From contig JAVTVY010020243.1 of assembly GCA_036873755.1 (NCBI GenBank), positions 19,484 to 83,483 of the forward strand: a stretch of 64,000 nt of DNA, in the 5' to 3' direction. This DNA comes from Hanleya hanleyi. Lineage: Eukaryota > Mollusca > Polyplacophora > Lepidopleurida > Hanleyidae. This document shows, one piece after another, positions 56,161 through 64,000 of the stretch; position 1 is the first letter of the stretch; each line of letters starts with the position of its first letter. The notes under the pieces are model-generated. The model saw nothing but the letters and a program-made list of their open reading frames with translations, was not told where the DNA came from and did not search any database. The translations under genes and the position numbers were made by a program.

Positions 56161-56369
56161 CACTAAAAAAATCCTTACAAATTCAAGGAATATTCCCCGA
56201 CTATTACACCAGCGGAATATTCCTTAACATAACTTAAAGAATATTCCCCACCATGTTGAGGAAATTCCATAACCTGCTACGGAATATTCCTTGTTGGATT
56301 TTAAGGAATATTCCGCTGGTGTAATACTCGCGGAATATTCCTTAACTTTTAAGAAACTTTCTTTCAGTG
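56161..56369. mobile_element. TA-flanked MITE dense in GGAATATTCC palindromes, copy 1
   Basis: Ends cacta...cagtg with TA on each side (gcTAca before; TA immediately after). The whole element is a palindrome (tacaccagcggaatattcctta with taaggaatattccgctggtgta). The self-complementary decamer ggaatattcc or a near match occurs six times in ~200 bp. A Tc1/mariner-type origin is inferred from the TA flanks. Confidence 0.75.
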
Positions 56370-57142
56370 TAATTTGAATTTACCCACTATCCTCTGCCCG
56401 GAGGAGAAAACAAATAAACTGAAATTGACCTTAGTAATATCAGATTTAATGAAAGGTTTAACTGCATAACGAAAGTCGCGAGAAAGAGAATGATATCTGG
56501 AAGGAAACCGATATAAACGTTTATCATATACCTATGCGTGCTAGGATAGTGATACACACTCGCGTTTTCTGTTTCCGTATCACCCTAGTCGCTATCTGTA
56601 TCGCCCTACTCGGTAACCGGAACTATTTTCGCTGGTGACCTTGGCAACCTGTCGGAGAAAGCCCGTTCTGTTCTAATAATAGAACTGAAAACTTTACACA
56701 TGCTGATCCGTTCTGAAGGGTATTTCCAGATCAATACAAATGGATTTACACTTGCGATAATATATGCATATATACTAAACCTATTCTGAGTCTGATTTTG
56801 GCCTTCCTGACCGTCAATCTGAGCCTTGTTAACTTACGATGGGCCGTATCCGCCGTACCTCACTGATTACTGTGCGACGAAATCATTGAAAAGTTCATCA
56901 CATAGTGAGCAACAACTTGCGAGAATTAATTTAAATAGTAACACTGAATGATGTAAAAATTTCAACAAAAAGAATCTAGCCGATTATGATAACATCCGTT
57001 TTATTCCAAGACTCAAAATCAAATATAGGCCTGTTACCCGGTATTAAAATTATTTCTTGATGGCGAATACAAATGAACGAAAGACAAACTCTGTGGCTCT
57101 ACCGCGTGACCACGTTTTCAGTGACAAGAACTGAACGAAAGC

Positions 57143-57400
57143 ATGAACACATGGCTACTCTGGCTCGTAATGTTGTTTAGTCTATATGTTGTAAGTCTGT
57201 TAACGTTGAAAATAAACACGCCGATATTCCTCCTCCCCCCCCCCCCACCGTTCGTCTTCGGTGAAGTGATAACTGATGCAGCAAATCTCCATTTTCAGGC
57301 CGCCTTGATGGGGACTGCACGCTCCCCGTCTGGCCATGGATTATCAGTGCAATTGCCCCTGCAAGCTCTGCTTGACTACTGCTTTATAGAAAACATCTGA
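57143..57400 (+). CDS. Small ORF with signal-peptide-like start, copy 1 (85 aa unspliced)
   Basis: MNTWLLWLVMLFSLYV is a strongly hydrophobic N terminus resembling a secretion signal. It is followed at once by gtaagt (57191-57196), and tctccattttcag ends at 57298, so a 108-base intron is possible; both the spliced (~51 aa) and unspliced readings are open to the stop at 57398-57400. The frame is identical in the second copy at 60103-60360, but the surrounding DNA is near-identical too, so this is weak evidence of selection. A poly-C run makes proline repeats in the unspliced form. No family is recognised. It could be a chance ORF or the first exon of a secreted-protein gene. Confidence 0.25.
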   Translation: MNTWLLWLVMLFSLYVVSLLTLKINTPIFLLPPPPPFVFGEVITDAANLHFQAALMGTARSPSGHGLSVQLPLQALLDYCFIENI

Positions 57401-57404
57401 ATTG

Positions 57405-58655
57405 TATGTGTGATAAATACACATATTCCTCTGGAATCTGTGTTCTGTTTGTTTCTTGTGTGCTCGGTGTGCTGTATCTTTCTGTCCTGTAAGATCGGTG
57501 ATCTGTACTTGTCTCTTTCCAGCTGGACGCCGTTCGTGTAGCCGTCTGCGACCGTCTTGCTGGGCCCCCGGAATACACGATTTACCGACGTTTCTTGATG
57601 AAAGCAGCACGCCCGCCTGTAACTTGACTTTCTCCGCCCGGCTGTAATCACGGTGCTCGTTCTCGCCTGTATAGCGTTGCACGGCCGTTTGCGTCGTTGT
57701 ATTATGGCAGTGAGAGTTTGGCTTATTTCTCTCTGTATTTAGTGCAGTTGCATATTTCTGGGGGTGGAGGGAATCCCTGACTATTGTCATATATACCGCT
57801 TCACGGTCAACAAATCGACACAAATATCGTGGCTTTAGTCCCAGTGCAACGGGATAGCACAGCAATAATGTCGAAATTATCAACCTACTGGTATAGACAC
57901 TAAAAGCCCTATTTTATACTGAAGTTAGACCATGCAAGTTGCCTAAATGTGCTACAGGCAAACACATGTCTCATTACAGTATTACCCAATGCCCCAAAAT
58001 TACATACAACACGCCACACTGTCGTGTTTCCTAAACTATAGTATAACCACAAACACGTTTCCACACCGAAAATGCGAGCCGGCAAATTCTCATTGGATTG
58101 GCGTGTTTTTACAGGTTACACTAATTACAGGATTGTACAAGCTTTTAGATTCCCAGGCCAAAAACAACTGCATTACGGCCCGACCGTAAATTATGCCAAA
58201 AATCAATAAGTTACAGGCTGACCTGGACGTGTTCCTCCAGCACTCTCTTTCTGGTCTGTCCCCCTCTCTACGTTCGTTCAAGCTTATATAGAGCTACCGC
58301 TCTTCTGTGAATAAAGGTAGAAACAGAACCGTTCTCCTGCAGATAAAGGTAGCACAAGTCGACGATGCCAGCGCCCTCTTTATTGTCACTTACACCACAC
58401 TTCCCCGAACCGTTTATATGGACCTCGCTGAATAAATATGGCTATGGAAGAACAAACCATAATTCATAACTGACGTAATTGTTAAATATCAGCTTCCAAC
58501 TCGCTCTGGTAAGCGAGAAATACGGGGGAATGCATTTCTGATATATGCCTTGCTCGACGCTGACGACATGGGTCAAGGTCGTTCTTCCACATTCCAGCGG
58601 TAGTACACGGCTCTTGATTCAAACTGTTCTCTACACAAACGGGTAACCGTTACAG
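57405..58655. other. Single-copy segment between the two direct repeats
   Basis: It is locally GC-richer than the flanks. A 179-codon minus frame (57344-57883) runs through it without domain features. Near 58286 a TATA-like ttatataga is followed by 'aataaaggtag' twice (58313 and 58343 regions). No gene supported. Confidence 0.35.
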
Positions 58656-59118
58656 TTACATTAAAACAATTATTTTGACGATATTTGTTTTTCGACTTCA
58701 ACCGCACCACGTACAGGCCAAAATGCTGCCTTTTATCGTACCATCTACTTTGACGCTACCGCAGCCTGTTGGAGGAGGGGGTTGCAAAGTCTGAATATAT
58801 TTCTTACACCATGCGTTACAAGGCCGAAAATTCCCGCTATATTTTTCAGGCTCCATCAGAAAATGTAACACAAATCCAAGATAGAAGCACTGATGACGTC
58901 ACAGTGACGTCATATTCTAAAATACATTTTCGATGGATTTGACCGTCAATTTTTTTTCCATTCATGATACTTTCTCTGGGAAATATACATAATAAATTAG
59001 GAAATAATAATCTGGTACAAAATAAATTAACATTAGGAACTAAAAAGTTAAAAAGGCCAAACTATTGAAGAAAAACGAAGTAAAAGCCACATTTTAGTTA
59101 CATTGTATGGCCGCTACA

Positions 59119-59326
59119 CACTAAACAAATCCTTACAAATTCAAGGAATATTCCCCGACTATTACACCAGCGGAATATTCCTTAACATAACTAAAGAATA
59201 TTCCCCACCATGTTGAGGAAATTCCATAACCTGCTACGGAATATTCCTTGTTGAATTTTAAGGAATATTCCGCTGGTGTAATACTCGCGGAATATTCCTT
59301 AACTTTTAAGAAACTTTCTTTCAGTG
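59119..59326. mobile_element. TA-flanked MITE dense in GGAATATTCC palindromes, copy 2
   Basis: Same element as 56161-56369, duplicated along with the surrounding 1.7 kb rather than independently inserted, since the flanks match. Confidence 0.75.
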
Positions 59327-60102
59327 TAATTTGAATTTACCCACTATCCTCTGCCCGGAGGAGAAAACAAATAAACTGAAATTGACCTTAGTAATATCAG
59401 ATTTAATGAAAGGTTTAACTGCATAACGAAAGTCGCGAGAAAGAGAATGATATCTGGAAGGAAACCGATATAAACGTTTATCATATACCTATGCGTGCTA
59501 GGATAGTGATACACACTCGCGTTTTCTGTTTCCGTATCACCCTAGTCGCTATCTGTATCGCACTACTCGGTAACCGAAACTGTTTTCGCCGGTGACCTTG
59601 GCAACCTGTCGGGGGGAAAGCCCGTTCTGTTCTAATAATAGAACTGAAAACTTTACACATGCTAATCCGTTCTGAAGTCTATTTCCAGATCAATACAAAT
59701 GGATTTACACTTGCGATAATGTATGCATATATACTAAACCTATTCTGAGCCTGATTTTGGCCTTCCTGACCGTCAATCTGAGCCTTGTTAACTTACGGTG
59801 GGCCGTATCCGCCGTACCTCACTGATTACTGTGCGACGAAATCATTGAAAAGTTCATCACATAGTGAGCAACAACTTGCGAGAATTAATTTAAATAGTAA
59901 CACTGAATGATGTAAAAATTTCAACAAAAAGAATCTAGCCGATTATGATAACATCCGTTTTATTCCAAGACTCAAAATCAAATATAGGCCTGTTACCCGG
60001 TATTTGAAATTATTTCTTGATGGCGAATACAAATGAACGAAAGACAAACTCTGTGGCTCTACCGCGTGACCACGTTTTCAGTGACAAGAACTGAACGAAA
60101 GC

Positions 60103-60360
60103 ATGAACACATGGCTACTCTGGCTCGTAATGTTGTTTAGTCTATATGTTGTAAGTCTGTTAACGTTGAAAATAAACACGCCGATATTCCTCCTCCCCCC
60201 CCCCCCACCGTTCGTCTTCGGTGAAGTGATAACTGATGCAGCAAATCTCCATTTTCAGGCCGCCTTGATGGGGACTGCACGCTCCCCGTCTGGCCATGGA
60301 TTATCAGTGCAATTGCCCCTGCAAGCTCTGCTTGACTACTGCTTTATAGAAAACATCTGA
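60103..60360 (+). CDS. Small ORF with signal-peptide-like start, copy 2 (85 aa unspliced)
   Basis: Same translation as 57143-57400, including the gtaagt after the hydrophobic 16 residues and the tccattttcag acceptor-like site. Sequence after the stop differs (ccagggacag against gtatgtgtga), so any further exon would differ between the copies. Confidence 0.25.
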   Translation: MNTWLLWLVMLFSLYVVSLLTLKINTPIFLLPPPPPFVFGEVITDAANLHFQAALMGTARSPSGHGLSVQLPLQALLDYCFIENI

Positions 60361-60364
60361 ATTC

Positions 60365-61200
60365 CAGGGACAGACAGTTGATCCACAGTTATAAAATAGA
60401 CAGCAATTCAATCACGTGTTTTCTTATTCAAATCAAAAGTCATTTGAAAAATTATGTTTGATTCGATAAATCCAAGAGAAACTGTAAAATCCAATCATGA
60501 TCGAATACTCGAATTATCCGATTTAGATGTAATACGGTCGTATGAACATAATGCAGCTAGCAACGTGAACACGGCACAGTAAGTTTTCTGGGCAAACCGT
60601 AAATCCCACCCATTTCGTTTCTCCAAAAAGTTTCGTCTCGCCAAACCACTGATGAACTTACTTTGCCGTGAATTTAAACAACTGCCTCTTAGCCATCGGG
60701 CATGCGTCGATCTATATACATACCTTTAACACTGACCAACTGACTGTGAAATGTAATTCCTGAATCAAGAATCGTCTGTGACACTGTCGGAACCGCGTTG
60801 CGTGTCAATCATTGTTTGAATTTCTCATTTGGAGAATTTCCGTACGCCTGCATCGATCCATCGTGTTTCGCAGTTCGAAACACAGTTTGTTGAACAACAC
60901 ATCAAACAGTATATATGTACGTTTCAAGTTCACCATTTCTGCATTCCTCGATGTCAAATATTACGGGAGGTAATCTTCCAACCTGTCTCTGTCTTTCTTC
61001 TCTCTTTCTCGTTTTGTTTATTCTGACCTAGTTTGTTCCATCCAGTTTATTTTTGGCCCAGTGCCACGTGCGCGGATTTATTCAATTAGGTCAAATGAAC
61101 CTTACCACGTCACGCGTACACAATCAATGCGCGTCATAACACATAGTTCGGAATTCAAACGCCCTATTAGGTGAATAAAAACATCCTAAGAGTTCGGTAT
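60365..61200. other. No supported gene
   Basis: No domain-bearing frame. A pyrimidine-rich patch (cttcttctctctttctcg) lies near 60994. Confidence 0.35.
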
Positions 61201-61384
61201 ATGATAAATATATCATCATGACACTGTGTTGTTCCCGCACTTTGTATCCGCTCTCGTTCTCGGAGTCTGATCGCCGCATCGACCTCGGCCTGCGGTCTCG
61301 GTCGATATGGCGATCAGACTCAGAGAACTCGAGCTGATACAAAGTGCGAGAACAACAGTGTCATGATAATATATATGTATCATC
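61201..61384. mobile_element. Palindromic MITE, ~184 bp
   Basis: atgataaatatatcatcatg, acactgtgttgttcccgcac and tttgtatc pair with gatacaaagtgcgagaacaacagtgtcatgat. The inner arms ctctcgttctcggagtctgatcgcc / ggcgatcagactcagagaactcgag also pair. Confidence 0.75.
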
Positions 61385-61429
61385 ATCTACATGTATATGT
61401 CACGTGACTCAAAACTTGTTAATATTGAA

Positions 61430-61855
61430 GAAGATATTCATCCTGTAAGCCTTTACTCGGAAATCAGTGAGAGTTAATTTAGTCACATTCAGCAGCATCC
61501 CCGTCGTTCATTACTGGACATTTATTACACTGTCGATCAGAATGACATGGTCGCCCTGACTGAATGAAGGGGCTTGATCGACCATGTTCTGTATGGTTGA
61601 ACTCCTCACCTGACCTCTTACATTGTAGTTCAGTATACCTAGTCAGTGCGACATTATCCTTGTGAGAGTGTAAATGTTGTTAATCGTCATCTGTGCACGC
61701 CATCTCGGGAATTTGGAACGTAATTCTTTCGAAGCAGGTTCAAATCATCAGAAGCTCCGTTCGCCCTTCATCGCACACTTCAGACTGAAGGTAAATGATT
61801 TTTGAATGGTTTGCAGCGAATAACTTGTCATCTGAAACACCCCTTAATCGTGATA
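61430..61855. repeat. Large dispersed repeat, B block, copy 3
   Basis: Collinear with 19521-20060 and 54090-54600. The conserved core appears as ctccgttcgcccttcatcgc followed by gactgaaggtaaatg at 61755-61797. Confidence 0.65.
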
Positions 61856-61862
61856 TACAATC

Positions 61863-63338
61863 GGTCAGCCAGCCATGAAGTAAAGCACATTTCAATATAA
61901 ATGAGTACTTTGAGCCAAGCGGAATGCTCCGAGCATACTGGATGTCCGTTGACATTAATACTGACGTATCTCGATCTGTACATGTCCAAATGAGCATAGC
62001 CGCACGTCGTTGCTCTCCTTTCTCGAAAAGATGTTACTTCAGCTTTAAAAATGAAATCAATTTATTTCACTAAAATAAATTTGATGGAATCACGAAAATA
62101 ATTTCAAACGCATCATTCCAAAAATTATGAGCCTTTTGTATACCAAATTTAAAAGGCATCCGTTAACCATATTTGGCAGGAGCGATTTTAGCTCCATCCC
62201 GGCCTGTTGGAGAGATTTTTCTTACCCCATATGTTACGGGGCTGAAAGTTCCCACAATATATTTTGAGATATGGCTGTATCAGCAAATGTAACAGAAATC
62301 CAAATTGGAAAAACTGATGTCACAGTGACCTCATATTCTACAAATACATTATCGGTCGACTGTCGGTTAGATTGCTTTAGAAAATGATCGTCTAGAAAGA
62401 AGAAAATCAACTTTGGGAACGTTAGTTCTAAAACACCTTTAAAAATCAAAATTGAGAAAAAACTATGCAAAAGCTGCTTTTGGGTAACACCGTCAACTTG
62501 GATTCGCTCATTATCTTCTACCCGGAGGACTACATGTATGCGAATACATGTAGACTCGAAATGAGCATTTGCTGTAGGATATAGAGAAAAGTTTAACTAC
62601 ATAACGAAAGTGGTGAGACAGACTGACATCTGAGAAGGTAACGATATTGTGTATCGTCAGTCCAAAACTAGTTTAAATCAAAGTACATACTCCGCCTGCA
62701 GGCATTAACTCGGAAATTAATTATTTTCAGCGTGAGTTAATTTAGCGACATTCCGAAGCTTACCGTCGTTCATTAGTGAAAAATTATCAGACTGTCAGAA
62801 GGACAAAACAACACTGGAAGATAATTGGCCGACTATGTTCTACATGGTTGAACTTCTTATCTGATTATCTCTGTTGTTATGGTTTTTAGTTTTACTCGAG
62901 CGTGAATTTGCAACATTAGCATTTTCATTTTAGAATGACAAAGGACCTGGAGTGTTCATTGCATCGCAAGAAAATAAATTGTTCAGCAATGTTCTGTTCT
63001 TGTCCATTACTCCGGCATTACTCGAGCGTGACTTTGTAGACGTTAAATTTTAGAAACGCCGTCGAATGTTTAGTTTCAATTAAGTCATGTTCTTTTCCAC
63101 TGCACTTCTTCGTGGAGTTTGTCATACACCGAAACACTTAAAATAATCATCCTGCAACGCAGACTGGGCCAATTACCACAGCTGTCCTTTAAAAGACGGA
63201 GTGTTTGGCTTTAGGATTTGCAATGAGATGGCGTCAAAACAACTTTAAGAGCTAGAAATTGATGCATTTTACAGATTTCTGCCGGCTGTTAGTCTAGATC
63301 GCAGCGTAGAACAACAATGGATATTTGGTGCATTGAAA
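61863..63338. repeat. 1.5 kb dispersed duplication, copy 2
   Basis: Partner of 20826-22318. The 62670-62700 region (actagtttaaatcaaag) is uninterrupted at the site where the 18.9 kb relative carries the TTAA MITE. At 63338 (ggtgcattgaaatt) homology to the 22 kb copy stops and the ~510 bp tandem unit begins. Confidence 0.85.
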
Positions 63339-63343
63339 TTACA

Positions 63344-64000
63344 ACACATATAAGGGAAGTGGGAAGAGGTGCCGACATACTGACTGCGTCACATGACTTC
63401 ACAGAATAGTCTTCTGGTTAACCTATTCTAAATCACATACCAAGAATCTAACGATTCGTGATATGTGTTATATCTCAGGTACGCTTTTATTGTACCTGTT
63501 CATGTGGCAACTTGAATGATATGACCACGGCCCCTAGCACCGGCATAAGCGGTATTAGATACAAATCTAGAGAGCTATGATGGAAATGCTCTAACAACTC
63601 GTATACTGGTAATTGATGAGCTGTTTCGCTGTGACAACTCGTACATTGGAGATTGGTGAGCTGTATCGTCGCCAGATGTAAATGACGGCAATTAACACAA
63701 AAGACTAGTCTGTAAGGCCCGATGTCGACCCAGCATCAACTTCCCACAAATGCCAACATATATCAAAGACCAAAAAGGTCTGTACAGGGGGCGGGCCTCG
63801 GGGACGAAACGTCCACCAGCAGAATCTCGCCATATACAGGAAAAAATTGCAACACATATAAGGGAAGTGGGAAGAGGTGCCGACATACTGACTGCGTCAC
63901 ATGACTTCACAGAATAGTCTTCTGGTTAACCTATTCTAAAGCACATGCCAAGAATCTAACGATTCGTGATATGTGTTGTATCTCAGGTACGCTTTTATTG
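63344..64000. repeat. ~510 bp satellite-like tandem unit, about 1.3 copies, running off the window
   Basis: acacatataagggaagtggg starts at 63344 and again at 63852, an offset of 508. It is very similar to 9631-10232. Since the window ends inside the second unit, a longer array may continue. Confidence 0.8.

Larger units (their letters stand above)
55698..57404. repeat. 1.7 kb direct repeat, copy 1
   Basis: Nearly identical to 58656-60364 over its full length (offset 2958-2960). It starts inside the right arm of the preceding foldback (ttacattaaaacaattattt) and ends gaaaacatctgaatt. Only isolated substitutions and small indels separate the copies (for example cggagaaagc against cggggggaaagc). 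It contains an A-block-like repeat, a TA-flanked MITE and the small ORF at 57143. Confidence 0.92.
58656..60364. repeat. 1.7 kb direct repeat, copy 2
   Basis: Matches 55698-57404. Here it begins with only the right-arm tip of the foldback, the rest of which is missing, showing that the duplication boundary cuts the foldback. Flanks differ on both sides and carry no target duplication. It ends gaaaacatctgaattcc. Confidence 0.92.

Noticed and set aside
57344..57883. 179-codon minus-strand open frame
   Set aside because: No domain, no splice context, and it crosses the edge of the 1.7 kb duplication, so it is not preserved as a unit; probably chance in GC-richer DNA.
55698..60364. LTR retrotransposon with 1.7 kb LTRs
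   Set aside because: The repeats lack TG...CA ends, there is no primer-binding site or polypurine tract, no gag/pol between them, and no target duplication.

Overview
The window looks like a transposon-rich piece of a marine invertebrate nuclear genome, most likely a mollusc and possibly a gastropod. The reasons are: introns with GT/AG borders; a sarcoplasmic-type EF-hand calcium-binding protein; 5S-rRNA-headed SINEs whose 3' tail reads 'gaaaacgacgttaaaccc' followed by (CTCA)n, and a second SINE tail 'gcgacgttaaattctctc', both of which I recall from mollusc genomes; and a mixture of DIRS, ISL2EU/THAP, Penelope-like and many foldback/MITE elements. The species is an inference. No prokaryotic gene organisation, CRISPR array or operon was seen.

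Layout. 0-7.5 kb: relics of an ISL2EU-type (Harbinger-related) DNA transposon. A SAP-SWIM-YqaJ companion gene lies on the + strand (415-2027), with two 5S-SINEs inserted just after its start codon. A THAP-DDE transposase lies on the - strand (5841-7451), frameshifted and split by a small (TTA)n-tailed insertion. Two foldback elements and internal direct repeats lie between them. 7.5-14 kb: AT-rich sequence, a ~510 bp tandem unit and foldbacks. 14.4-16.6 kb: a decayed BED-like zinc-finger exon and a ~430 bp duplicated segment. 18-25.7 kb: large diverged repeat units (A and B blocks) that recur at 53.6-54.6 and 61.4-63.3 kb, one of them carrying a TTAA-flanked MITE.

25.7-38.2 kb is the best-resolved region. 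A complete-looking DIRS retrotransposon (26509-32784; gag-like ORF, RT-RNase H-methyltransferase-like ORF, tyrosine recombinase, inverted terminal repeats, internal complementary region) sits inside a repeat called here R. A second copy of R at 35.3-38.2 kb lacks the DIRS but carries two other insertions, a 226 bp MITE and a 1.88 kb foldback. The two R copies act as empty-site references for each other. The DIRS ends are almost identical, so the insertion looks young, yet its recombinase is damaged.

38.8-47.8 kb: an internally repetitive element with GTCCCCCGCC ends, TTAA MITEs, an overlapping pair of palindromes, and the only convincing host gene, the EF-hand exon at 45450-46045. 48.2-49.0 kb: a Penelope-like reverse transcriptase relic on the - strand, recognisable only by reading through stops. 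52-64 kb: foldbacks, a 1.7 kb segment present twice in direct orientation (55698 and 58656) that contains an intact signal-peptide-like small ORF, further copies of the A/B repeats, and at the right edge a second block of the ~510 bp tandem unit that runs off the window.

Apart from the EF-hand gene, two weak gene candidates (33.9-34.8 kb on the - strand; the signal-peptide-like ORF pair) and the open DIRS frames, nearly everything recognisable is mobile-element sequence in various states of decay. All comparisons were made by eye; percent identities were not computed.
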